From Clostridia bacterium (lineage in GTDB: Bacteria > Bacillota > Clostridia > Oscillospirales > CAG-272): 34,212 bases of DNA. The stretch's first letter is position 1. Every line of letters begins with the position of its first letter. The translations under genes and the position numbers were made by a program. Positions 7,046 through 14,531 of the stretch are shown here, piece after piece. The notes beneath the pieces were generated by a model. That model made no database searches, was not told where the DNA came from, and saw nothing but the letters and a program-made list of their open reading frames with translations. The DNA is taken from assembly GCA_900753285.1 (NCBI GenBank), contig CAADYN010000156.1, forward strand, positions 1 to 34,212, given 5' to 3'.

Positions 7046-8302
7046 TCAGTTCTCCGGGTGACGGTTTCTTACTATGCTGAACGCCTCGCGGGCAATGTCG
7101 ACGGTCTCGTCAATATCCGCATCGGTGAGAGCGGCGTTAATGAAGTGGTTGTGGTGGTTCGTGAAGAATACTCCGCGGCGAACGCATTCCGCTATCCACT
7201 CCTGATGGAGCATGAGGTTGTTGTCGTTCGCAATGCGCAGGTAGAACAGCGACGGAATTCCGCTGACGTGAAGGTCGAAGCCGTAGTCCGTAGCAGCCTT
7301 GATAAGCTCTTTTTTCAGGCGAGTACCCTTGTTGATGAGTAGCTTCGGACAGTCGAGACGCTTCATTTTCTCAATGCAGGCAATTCCGGCGGCAAAGGGA
7401 ACAGCTGAGAGCCAGTAGCTTCCCGTGTACGACATTGACGAGACGGTGTTCTTGAGAAAATCCTTGCCGCATAGAGCCGAGACGTTGTAGCCGTTCGCCA
7501 GAGCCTTGCAGAAGCATATCATGTCCGCTTCAAATCCGAAATAGTGGTCGCTTCCGGCAATGTCAAGTCTGAATCCCGCGCGCACGTCGTCTACTATGAG
7601 CACAGTTCCCGTGTCGGAGCATTTCTTGCGCAGCTTCTTCCAGTATCCGTCGGCGGGCAGCTCGTTGTCGACAAAGTTTCCGTGCATATACGGCTGAGCG
7701 ATGACGGCAGCAATCTCCCCGCGGTTTTCTTCAAACGTCTTCTCGACCTCTTCCCAGTTGTTCCAGTCGATGTAGATGTTGTTCATAACGTCTTCTTCGA
7801 GGATGCCGGAGCAGTCGATTTTCTGTGTCCACGCTGAAATTCCATGGTAGTAGCCTTTGAAGAATACTATCTTTTTTCTGTGAGTGTACGCTCTTGCGGT
7901 CATTACGGCGAGGGTTGTAACGTCGTTTCCGTTTTTCGCGAAGAACGCCCAGTTTGCGCTCGCTACGGTGTCGACAAGAAGCTCCGCGAAGTCTATCATA
8001 ACGGTCGAGGGGGATGTTACAACGTCTCCTTTTTCTCTCTGCTTTGCTGCGGCTTCTTCTACGTCCGGGTCGTTGTAGCCGAGAATGTTCGGGCCGTACG
8101 CGCACATATAGTCGATGTACCTGTGTCCGTCAATGTCCCAGAAGTAGCTGCCCTGCGCTCTCGACGAAAACTGCGGGAATGCCTCGACGGGAATGAAGCA
8201 GCCCTCAGCCGGACCGAGATGACCGTAAACTCCCGACGGGATTACTTTAGCCGCACGCATAAATTCCTTGCGTGAATTAGGATATGTAAAAGGTTCTCTC
8301 AT
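7046..8302 (-). CDS. Class III PLP-dependent aminotransferase (glutamate-1-semialdehyde aminotransferase-like)
   Basis: A 418-residue fold-type I PLP enzyme. The Schiff-base lysine is K266 in FCKALANGY, and the pyridine-binding aspartate is D238 in LIVDDVRAGFR. The N-terminal part RRYIDYMCAYGPNILGY-like and the GSYWLSAVPF loop fit the HemL/aspartate aminotransferase III superfamily. Typical HemL has DEVMTGFR; here DDVRAGFR suggests a relative rather than HemL itself. No other haem synthesis genes are near. It has a GGAGAAT ribosome site and follows the SCP2-like gene by 16 bases. The amino donor and acceptor are not known. Confidence 0.87.
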   Translation of the reverse strand: MREPFTYPNSRKEFMRAAKVIPSGVYGHLGPAEGCFIPVEAFPQFSSRAQGSYFWDIDGHRYIDYMCAYGPNILGYNDPDVEEAAAKQREKGDVVTSPSTVMIDFAELLVDTVASANWAFFAKNGNDVTTLAVMTARAYTHRKKIVFFKGYYHGISAWTQKIDCSGILEEDVMNNIYIDWNNWEEVEKTFEENRGEIAAVIAQPYMHGNFVDNELPADGYWKKLRKKCSDTGTVLIVDDVRAGFRLDIAGSDHYFGFEADMICFCKALANGYNVSALCGKDFLKNTVSSMSYTGSYWLSAVPFAAGIACIEKMKRLDCPKLLINKGTRLKKELIKAATDYGFDLHVSGIPSLFYLRIANDNNLMLHQEWIAECVRRGVFFTNHHNHFINAALTDADIDETVDIAREAFSIVRNRHPEN

Positions 8303-8318
8303 AATTATTCTCCAATTA

Positions 8319-9089
8319 TTATTTCAGATAAAGCTCCACTCTGGACATAATCTTGTTTATGTTGTCGATCTGCGAGATAATGCCGCCCATGCGTACCGTT
8401 CCTTCTCCGACAGCGGTGACGGCGTTTATGTTTCCGTCAAAGATATCGCGCGCGCTTTTGATATCGGCAAAGGACATATACGACGTGATGTTTTTCGGCA
8501 CTCTGTCAAGCAGGGTGAGACGGTGTCCCTCAACTGCGAGAGCTGCCTTTGCGCATCCGATTATCTCGAACTTTATCACGCCGTCTACTATGTTTGACGC
8601 ACTGAAGCTGCCTATCTTGTCGTAGTTGCCTATCTGAGCGACGGCGGCTACGATTACACGGAACATGATGAGCGTGCTTTGTCTCATGAAGCCGTCGTCA
8701 AGCTGCTTGTCGCTCGTCGGTCTGAGGTACACTTCAAGCAGATCCGTCAGCTTCTTGAATTTGCCGAGCAGGAACGACACCTTAGTCAGTCCGCGCACAG
8801 GTACGGGAGTGTATTCGCCCTTTATCATCTTGTTGAATTTGTCGCATGAGGGGAAACGCAGGAGTATGTCGCTCTCGTCCGTGCCGTCGGTCAGTCTGCA
8901 TCTTCCGCCAACAAAATTGAGCGTGGCGTGAGGACCGTCCTTTACCGCAAATCCGATTGAACAGCTTGCTCTGCCGAGAATTGCGCCGGCTTCTGTGGCA
9001 ATGTCGCAAAGTGCGGTAAGACCGCCGAGTATGGCGTACATATTTATATAGGCGAGGGTTCTTTCGTCAGTTGTCGAAGTCATTTTCAT
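8319..9089 (-). CDS. SCP2 sterol-binding-like domain protein, function unknown
   Basis: A 256-residue soluble protein. The central part (DGPHATLNFVGGRCRLTDG, SDILLRFPSCDKFNKMIKGE, then a KFKKLTDLLEVYLRP region) follows the pattern of SCP2-like domains, which form a hydrophobic pocket for lipids or CoA esters. The longer frame reaches ATG 9131, but ATG 9089 is preferred because GAAAGG lies 8 bases before it while 9131 has no ribosome site. It is the first gene of a four-gene string with the class III aminotransferase. Such pairing suggests it binds a hydrophobic intermediate or scaffold, which is inference. The family match is moderate. Confidence 0.7.
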   Translation of the reverse strand: MKMTSTTDERTLAYINMYAILGGLTALCDIATEAGAILGRASCSIGFAVKDGPHATLNFVGGRCRLTDGTDESDILLRFPSCDKFNKMIKGEYTPVPVRGLTKVSFLLGKFKKLTDLLEVYLRPTSDKQLDDGFMRQSTLIMFRVIVAAVAQIGNYDKIGSFSASNIVDGVIKFEIIGCAKAALAVEGHRLTLLDRVPKNITSYMSFADIKSARDIFDGNINAVTAVGEGTVRMGGIISQIDNINKIMSRVELYLK

Positions 9090-9165
9090 CACCGAGCCTT
9101 TCTTTAATTTCGGTATGTGTAAAAATTTCATGTTTTTTATGGATACTCTGAATAATAACCTTAAA

Positions 9166-9930
9166 TCAGAGGTTTTTCAGTCTTACGCTTATCTCTCCCG
9201 AGTCAAGGAGCAGCGTCTCGTTGTCGGAGCAAACTATCAGTCCGCCGTGCTTGTCTATTCCGAGAGCGGTGCCGTGCTTTGTCTCTCCGTTTCGGGTAAA
9301 GGTTATCTCACGACCTATCACAACGGAGCGCGCGGTGTATTCTTCGGAGTACAGGCTGAAGTCAAAGCTCTTGTTTCGCATCGAGATAAGCTCACGCGCA
9401 ATTCCCGCGCACAGCTCTTCTCTGGAAGCCGCAGAGCCAAGCTCCGAGAGGGAAGTGCATTCCACGGAAGAAGATGGAACGACAGGGGTTGTCATCACGT
9501 TTATGCCTATGCCTATCACGAGGTATTCCGATATCCCGCGCGAGTAGTCGTTCACCGCTTCCGTGAGTATTCCGCAGAGCTTTTTTCCGCCGGCGTAGAT
9601 ATCGTTCACCCATTTTATTCCCGTGTCAATTCCGCAGACGTTTTTTATCGCACGGGAAACCGCAACAGCCGAGCATGAAGTCGCGCCGACCGCTGTCGTT
9701 ATGGGCATACCGCACCGCAGAAGCAAAGTCATGTAAAGCCCGCCTTCGGGTGAAGAAAAGCTCTTGCCCTGCCGTCCGCGCCCTCCCGTCTGCTTCTCCG
9801 AGGTTATCAGAGTGTCGGAGGGAGAGGAATTTATCATTTCCTTCGCGTCGTTGTTCGTCGAGCCGGTCAGCTCCTTTGTTATGACCCTCACTCCGGGGAG
9901 TTTTTTCTCAAGCACAATTTTGTCAAGCAT
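9166..9930 (-). CDS. birA: Biotin--[biotin carboxyl-carrier protein] ligase, monofunctional
   Basis: A 254-residue biotin protein ligase that activates biotin with ATP and attaches it to carboxylase carrier domains. Seen are STNNDAKE (biotin pocket start), GGRGRQGKSF (the GRGRxG adenylate loop), GLYMTLLLR, and KWVNDIYAGGKKLCGILTE, the catalytic KWPND-type motif, followed by a small C-terminal SH3-like domain. The N-terminal helix-turn-helix of bifunctional BirA is absent, so it is a class I enzyme and not a repressor. It has its own strong promoter (9977-10005). A 76-base gap without a clear terminator separates it from the SCP2-like gene, so read-through is possible. Confidence 0.95.
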   Translation of the reverse strand: MLDKIVLEKKLPGVRVITKELTGSTNNDAKEMINSSPSDTLITSEKQTGGRGRQGKSFSSPEGGLYMTLLLRCGMPITTAVGATSCSAVAVSRAIKNVCGIDTGIKWVNDIYAGGKKLCGILTEAVNDYSRGISEYLVIGIGINVMTTPVVPSSSVECTSLSELGSAASREELCAGIARELISMRNKSFDFSLYSEEYTARSVVIGREITFTRNGETKHGTALGIDKHGGLIVCSDNETLLLDSGEISVRLKNL

Positions 9931-9976
9931 AGGACTACCATATAATTTAATGTAAATAAAAGTTTAGTATAAGGTA

Positions 9977-10005
9977 ATTTTATCAGATTGAGCGGGAGTT
10001 GTCAA
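9977..10005 (-). promoter_or_regulatory. Sigma-A promoter for birA
   Basis: On the minus strand, TTGACA (10005-10000), 17 bases, then TAAAAT (9982-9977), about 45 bases upstream of the birA ATG. The remaining 140 bases towards the pgk promoter hold only a GTTAC-N6-GTAAC inverted repeat. Confidence 0.85.
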
Positions 10006-10093
10006 CGGCGGAGACCTTATTTTAACGATATTATAATATAAAGCTCGGTTTTTTGTTCGGATTGCACCGAGAATACGCGCATTTCGGCATTAT

Positions 10094-10109
10094 GTTACCC
10101 ATATGTAAC
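10094..10109. promoter_or_regulatory. Inverted repeat GTTAC-N6-GTAAC upstream of the pgk promoter
   Basis: A perfect 5-bp inverted repeat around CCATAT, about 39 bases before the pgk -35 box. The size and symmetry would suit a dimeric regulator, but short repeats also occur by chance in AT-rich DNA. Confidence 0.3.
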
Positions 10110-10147
10110 TTCATTTTCGTTCTATCGTAATTTTTTTGTGAAAACGG

Positions 10148-10176
10148 TTGATTAAATCGGGAAATTGTGGTATATT
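10148..10176 (+). promoter_or_regulatory. Sigma-A promoter for pgk-tpiA
   Basis: TTGATT (10148-10153), 17 bases, TATATT (10171-10176). The ATG of pgk follows 46 bases later, after an AGAGG ribosome site. Confidence 0.8.
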
Positions 10177-10222
10177 AATACTGTGAAAAAATAATTCTAT
10201 ATTTCAAACAAAGAGGTAGAAT

Positions 10223-11515
10223 ATGACTTACAACAAGAAATCCGTTGAGGATATCGACGTAAAGGGCAAAAGAGTCCTTGTAAGATGCGACTTTAACGTT
10301 CCGGTAAAAGACGGCGTTATCACAGACGCAAAGAGAATTGACGGCGCTCTCCCCACAATCAAGTATCTCATGGAGCACGGCGCAAAGATTATCCTCTGCT
10401 CTCACATGGGCAGACCTCACAACGTGCTTGACGAAAAGGTTTCCCTCAATAAGAAGGAAAAGGCTAAAATCGAAGCTCTTCCCGAAGCTGAACAGGCTGC
10501 CGCTAAAGAAGCTGCTCTTGAAAAGGCTAAGAAGGACCGCACAAGCCTCTCCCTCAAGATTATCGCTGAAGCTCTCAATGAAAGAGGCGTGCCCGCAGTT
10601 CTCGCTCCCGATGTAGTAGGTGAGAAGACTCACGAAATGGCAATGAACCTCAAAGAAGGCGAAGTTCTCCTTCTCGAAAACGTTCGTTTCCACGCAGCAG
10701 AAGAGAAGAACGACCCCGCATTCTCCGAAAAGCTCGCTTCCATGGCTGAAATCTATGTAAACGACGCGTTCGGTACAGCACACAGAGCACACTCCTCCAC
10801 AGCAGGCGTTGCAGCATATCTTCCCGCAGTTTGCGGCTTCCTCATTCAGAAGGAAATCACAATCATGGGTCAGGCACTTAACGATCCTAAGAGACCCTTC
10901 GTTGCTATTCTCGGCGGCGCTAAGGTTTCCGATAAGATAGGAGTTATAAACAACCTCATCGACAAGGTTGACGTTCTCATCATCGGCGGCGGTATGGCAT
11001 ACACATTCTTCCGCTCCATGGGCAACTCCATCGGCACATCCATCTGCGAAGAGGACAAGCTCGATGTAGCTCGCGAAACCATGAAGAAGGCAAGAGAAAA
11101 GGGCGTTGCATTCCTTCTCCCTGTAGACAACGTTATCGGTCGTGAATACAAGGAAGACACAACCTTCATGAGAATTTACTCCGATTCTATCCCGGACGGC
11201 TGGATGGGTCTTGATATCGGCGAAAAGACTCAGGAGCTCTTCTCAAAGACTATCACAGGCGCAGGCACTGTTGTTTGGAACGGACCTATGGGCGTATCCG
11301 AATGGGAAAACTTCGCGTCCGGCACAAAGGCTGTTGCTAAGGCTGTTGCTGAATCAGGCGCTATCTCCATCATCGGCGGCGGCGACTCTGCGGCTGCTGT
11401 TGAACAGCTCGGCTATGCTGACAAGATGACTCATATCTCCACAGGCGGCGGCGCATCTCTCGAATTCCTCGAAGGTCTTGAACTTCCCGGTATCGCTTGC
11501 CTCCTCGATAAATAA
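10223..11515 (+). CDS. pgk: Phosphoglycerate kinase with a short helical insert
   Basis: A 430-residue glycolytic enzyme that transfers phosphate from 1,3-bisphosphoglycerate to ADP. Seen are RCDFNVPVKDG (substrate loop), SHMGRP, ENVRFHAAEEKNDP, NDAFGTAHRAHSS, GGAKVSDKIGV and the nucleotide-binding GGGDSAAAVEQLG with STGGGASLEFLEG. Typical bacterial enzymes have about 395 residues. The excess of about 30 lies at residues 72-105, a Lys/Glu/Ala-rich helical stretch directly after SHMGRPHNVLDEK. The gene has its own sigma-A promoter and is followed 29 bases later by tpiA. Codon bias (AAG for lysine, CTC for leucine) is strong, as expected for abundant glycolytic proteins. Confidence 0.97.
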   Translation: MTYNKKSVEDIDVKGKRVLVRCDFNVPVKDGVITDAKRIDGALPTIKYLMEHGAKIILCSHMGRPHNVLDEKVSLNKKEKAKIEALPEAEQAAAKEAALEKAKKDRTSLSLKIIAEALNERGVPAVLAPDVVGEKTHEMAMNLKEGEVLLLENVRFHAAEEKNDPAFSEKLASMAEIYVNDAFGTAHRAHSSTAGVAAYLPAVCGFLIQKEITIMGQALNDPKRPFVAILGGAKVSDKIGVINNLIDKVDVLIIGGGMAYTFFRSMGNSIGTSICEEDKLDVARETMKKAREKGVAFLLPVDNVIGREYKEDTTFMRIYSDSIPDGWMGLDIGEKTQELFSKTITGAGTVVWNGPMGVSEWENFASGTKAVAKAVAESGAISIIGGGDSAAAVEQLGYADKMTHISTGGGASLEFLEGLELPGIACLLDK

Positions 11516-11544
11516 TCAAATACTGTAACAGAAGGCGAATAATA

Positions 11545-12315
11545 ATGAAAAAAGAATCTCGTAAGGTTATCATTGCCGGTAACTGGAAAATGAATATGAC
11601 TCCCTCCGCTGCAAAGACCGCTGTTGCCGAAACCGCTCGTCTTACCGAGGGAAAGAACGGCTGCGAAGTAGTTCTCTGCGTACCGTTCGTTGATATCGCA
11701 AACGCTGTTGAAGCCGCAAAAGGCACTCAGGTTAAAATCGGCGCACAGAACGTTCACTTCGAGAAGAAGGGTGCGTTCACAGGTGAAATTTCCGCTGATA
11801 TGCTCAACGAATGCGGCGTAGAATACGTTATCATCGGTCACTCCGAAAGAAGACAGTATTTCGGCGAAACAGACACCACAGTTAACAAGAGAACCCGTGC
11901 CGCTCTTGACGCAGGTCTTAAGGTTATACTCTGCCTCGGTGAAGTTCTTGAACAGCGTCAGGCAGGCATCACAGACGAAATCGTTTCCATGCAGACAAAG
12001 CTCGACCTCGCCGGCATTCCCGCTGAGCAGATGAAGAACGTTGTCATCGCATACGAACCCGTTTGGGCTATCGGTACAGGTCTCACCGCTACTCCTGATC
12101 AGGCTGAAGAAGTGTGCGCTCTCATCCGTAAGACTGTCGCAGGCCTTTACTCCGATGAAGTTGCCGAAGCTCTCACCATCCAGTACGGCGGAAGCATGAA
12201 TGACGGCAATGCGGCTGAACTTCTCTCCAAGCTCGATGTTGACGGCGGTCTTATCGGCGGTGCGTCACTCGTTCCCGAAAAGTTCGCGAAAATCGTTGAC
12301 GCCGCTCAGGCATAA
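11545..12315 (+). CDS. tpiA: Triosephosphate isomerase
   Basis: A 256-residue TIM-barrel enzyme that interconverts dihydroxyacetone phosphate and glyceraldehyde 3-phosphate. Catalytic residues are K15 (in AGNWKMN), H99 (in IIGHSERRQYF) and E171 (in AYEPVWAIGTG, the mobile loop 6). The QYGGSMNDGN and GGLIGGASL phosphate-binding loops are present. The length is normal. It is the second gene of the pgk-tpiA operon and ends before a double hairpin and terminator. Codon bias is as strong as in pgk. Confidence 0.97.
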   Translation: MKKESRKVIIAGNWKMNMTPSAAKTAVAETARLTEGKNGCEVVLCVPFVDIANAVEAAKGTQVKIGAQNVHFEKKGAFTGEISADMLNECGVEYVIIGHSERRQYFGETDTTVNKRTRAALDAGLKVILCLGEVLEQRQAGITDEIVSMQTKLDLAGIPAEQMKNVVIAYEPVWAIGTGLTATPDQAEEVCALIRKTVAGLYSDEVAEALTIQYGGSMNDGNAAELLSKLDVDGGLIGGASLVPEKFAKIVDAAQA

Positions 12316-12337
12316 CGACATTATTTAACAGAATATT

Positions 12338-12362
12338 GCAGATACAGTTTAACTGTTTCTGC
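12338..12362 (+). other. Hairpin after tpiA, without a T run
   Basis: GCAGA-T-ACAGT pairs with ACTGT-T-TCTGC around a TTA loop: ten base pairs with one T-T mismatch. It lies directly before the true terminator and could protect the 3' end of the pgk-tpiA messenger. Confidence 0.5.
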
Positions 12363-12363
12363 G

Positions 12364-12406
12364 GCGGGCGTGGTAACTGAATCATATCACGTCCGCTTTT
12401 GTTTTT
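12364..12406 (+). terminator. Rho-independent terminator of pgk-tpiA
   Basis: A 9-bp stem with one G-U pair (12364-12372 with 12388-12396) and a 15-base loop are followed by TTTTGTTTTT. Confidence 0.82.
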
Positions 12407-12420
12407 GAAAGGAACATGAC

Positions 12421-13410
12421 ATGACAAAAACTGTTCTTATAGGCTGCGGAAACAGCGGCAGAAAAATCGCGGCTTCCGGCATAGATATCGTCGGATTTTG
12501 CGATTTGAGCATAGACAGAGCGGAAGAGCTTGCGAAAAAGTACGGCGGGGAAGCATACTCGGACTACAGAAAAATGATAGCCGAAAAAACTCCCGACGCG
12601 GCTTTTGTCTGCACTCCGCCGTACTGCACGGATGAAATTCTCATGTTCGCAGTCCATAGCGGAATCAGCTTCATGACGGAGACGCCGGTGACAAGACAAG
12701 GCGGAAAAGGCAAAGATATTGCAGAAAAAATCCGCGAAAATGGGATCACCGCCGCGGTATACAGTGAGCTGTACTACTCACGTCTCATGCGCGTCATCAG
12801 GGGATTTTGCAAAAAATATCAGGTCGTTCAAGCAGACGCAGAGATAATAACCCCGCCTCCAGCAGAATTCTGGAAAAGAGACGGTGATCTCTCCGGAGGT
12901 ATCCTCACCGAAAAGGGAACGGACATACTGTGGACAGCACTGAATCTGTTCGGAGAAATAAAAAACGTCAGTGCAGTATCAAGCCGCGGCTTTGTCACCG
13001 GAATTGCCGACTACAGCACGGACGACTGCTTCAGCGCTGTGATAACGTTCTCGAAAAATACGATACTGAACCTCACTCTCGGCAGCTACGGTACTGCGGA
13101 TGACGGATTAAAGCTGAGACTGTACGCATACGGAAAGCGGCTTGAGCTGTCGGGCGGCGAGATAAAAGTGTACGGCGAAACGTTCGACCCCGGTAAAACG
13201 AAGAAAATGCTACACGCGGGCGAAGAAATTCCCGATGAGGTGAGAGACGACTGCCTTGTGTACAGAAACGACGACATCACGCCCGCGAGAGCTTTTATAA
13301 ATGCGCTTGAGAGCGGAAAGACGGACTCACTCGAGAGCTACAGCTACGAGGACGGACTGCGCGTGACTGAGCTTGTGCGTGAGATTAACAGAAAAACGGT
13401 GAGTATCTGA
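12421..13410 (+). CDS. Gfo/Idh/MocA-family oxidoreductase-like protein with altered catalytic residues
   Basis: A 329-residue protein with an N-terminal Rossmann fold (VLIGCGNSGRK) that should bind NAD(P), and a C-terminal alpha/beta domain typical of glucose-fructose oxidoreductase and inositol dehydrogenase relatives. The conserved E-K-P motif, whose lysine is catalytic, reads TETP (in SFMTETPVTRQ). The later His/Asp site (usual form E-x-x-T-H-x-x-D) reads EKGTDILW. The protein may therefore bind a dinucleotide without the usual sugar dehydrogenase chemistry. A GAAAGGA ribosome site lies 8 bases before the start. Its stop overlaps the sbcD start by one base (TGATG), making a Gfo-sbcD-sbcC operon. 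Confidence 0.82.
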   Translation: MTKTVLIGCGNSGRKIAASGIDIVGFCDLSIDRAEELAKKYGGEAYSDYRKMIAEKTPDAAFVCTPPYCTDEILMFAVHSGISFMTETPVTRQGGKGKDIAEKIRENGITAAVYSELYYSRLMRVIRGFCKKYQVVQADAEIITPPPAEFWKRDGDLSGGILTEKGTDILWTALNLFGEIKNVSAVSSRGFVTGIADYSTDDCFSAVITFSKNTILNLTLGSYGTADDGLKLRLYAYGKRLELSGGEIKVYGETFDPGKTKKMLHAGEEIPDEVRDDCLVYRNDDITPARAFINALESGKTDSLESYSYEDGLRVTELVREINRKTVSI

Positions 13411-14531
13411 TGAAATTTCTTCATACATCAGATCTCCATATCGGGTTGAGACTGTGCGAGCAGCCTATGAACGACGAGATAGCGTACCTGCTTGACGAAA
13501 TCGCGGAGATTGCAGTTCGGGAAGGCTGTCAGGCTGTAGTCATAGCGGGGGACATTTACGACAGGTCAAATCCCGCGCCGGATTCAGTAAAACTGTTTGA
13601 TAATTTTGTCTCGAACCTTGTGAAGAAGGGACTATATGTAATCGGAATCAGCGGAAACCACGACTCGGCGGAGCGCATAGGCTGTTTTTCCGAGATTCTG
13701 CAAAGCGCTGGAGTTTATTTTTCTCCTGCGTTTAACGGCAGCACGATGACGGCGACGCTGACTGATGAGTTCGGGGAAGTGAATTTTATCCTTCTTCCGT
13801 TTGTACGTCCGTCCGTGTGCGCCGCGTATTCGGGAGAGGATATTTCCACCTACACCGAGGCTGTGCGATATCAGCTGAGCCTTGCGGGAGCGGACAAAAC
13901 CAAACGCAATGTGGTCGTAGCTCACGGATATACCGGAAAAAATGCCGAAAACGCCGACGATGAAGAAGCCGGAGGAACGGGATTTATTCTGCCTGACGTG
14001 TTTGATGGGTACGATTACACCGCCCTCGGACATCTTCACACCGCGCACAAGTCAGGTGAGAGCGCATGGTATTCCGGTTCGCCTGTCCGCTGTTCTTTTG
14101 CAGAGACGGAGAGCGAAAAGGTTGTGAATATCGTAACTCTCGGCGAAAAAGGCTCGGCTCTGGTAGAAAAGGTTCCGCTGCACCCGATGCATGAGACGCG
14201 GGAGCTGAGGGGAACATACGACGAGCTGACCTCTCTTGAAACAAGGCGTACTGTGGGAGATGGGGACTACATCAAGGCGGTTCTGACGGACGAGGACGAC
14301 ATACCGGACGCCGTAATGAAGCTGCGGATTGTCTACCCGAACCTGCTTCTTCTGTCGTATGACAACAAGAGAACGCGCGTGGGAGACGACAGGATAAGCG
14401 AAAGGCTGACAGACTCACTAAAGCCGGAGGAAGTTTTCGCGGAGCTGTACGAGATGCAGAACGGAAACGCTCCGACGGACGAAATAATGAAGACAGTGCG
14501 CGATATGTTTTCGGAGGTGGGAGAGACATGA
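13410..14531 (+). CDS. sbcD: SbcD exonuclease subunit (Mre11-type nuclease)
   Basis: A 373-residue metallophosphoesterase nuclease, partner of SbcC in processing DNA ends, hairpins and protein-blocked breaks. Phosphoesterase motifs occur in order: SDLHIG (D8, H10), AGDIYDR, ISGNHDSAERI, VVAHGYTG and ALGHLHTAH. The length is normal. It overlaps the preceding gene by one base and sbcC by four (ATGA), so translation is coupled along the operon. No separate promoter is seen, so expression depends on transcription from the Gfo/Idh-like gene or read-through from tpiA. Confidence 0.95.
   Translation: MKFLHTSDLHIGLRLCEQPMNDEIAYLLDEIAEIAVREGCQAVVIAGDIYDRSNPAPDSVKLFDNFVSNLVKKGLYVIGISGNHDSAERIGCFSEILQSAGVYFSPAFNGSTMTATLTDEFGEVNFILLPFVRPSVCAAYSGEDISTYTEAVRYQLSLAGADKTKRNVVVAHGYTGKNAENADDEEAGGTGFILPDVFDGYDYTALGHLHTAHKSGESAWYSGSPVRCSFAETESEKVVNIVTLGEKGSALVEKVPLHPMHETRELRGTYDELTSLETRRTVGDGDYIKAVLTDEDDIPDAVMKLRIVYPNLLLLSYDNKRTRVGDDRISERLTDSLKPEEVFAELYEMQNGNAPTDEIMKTVRDMFSEVGET

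Noticed and set aside
8319..9131. Longer start (ATG 9131) for the SCP2-like protein
   Set aside because: No ribosome site precedes 9131, whereas GAAAGG lies 8 bases before ATG 9089.
9140..9172. CTCTGA/TCAGAG hairpin just after birA as a terminator
   Set aside because: The stem is six pairs and no T run follows on the minus strand, so read-through into the SCP2-like gene is possible.
10051..10080. Possible hairpin CTCGG...CCGAG between birA and pgk
   Set aside because: Only five pairs with a long loop and no T run after it on either strand. It matches no riboswitch or terminator pattern known to me.
10175..10792. A 205-residue minus-strand frame opposite pgk
   Set aside because: Low-complexity Phe/Ser-rich translation mirrored from pgk codons, with no motif or start signal.
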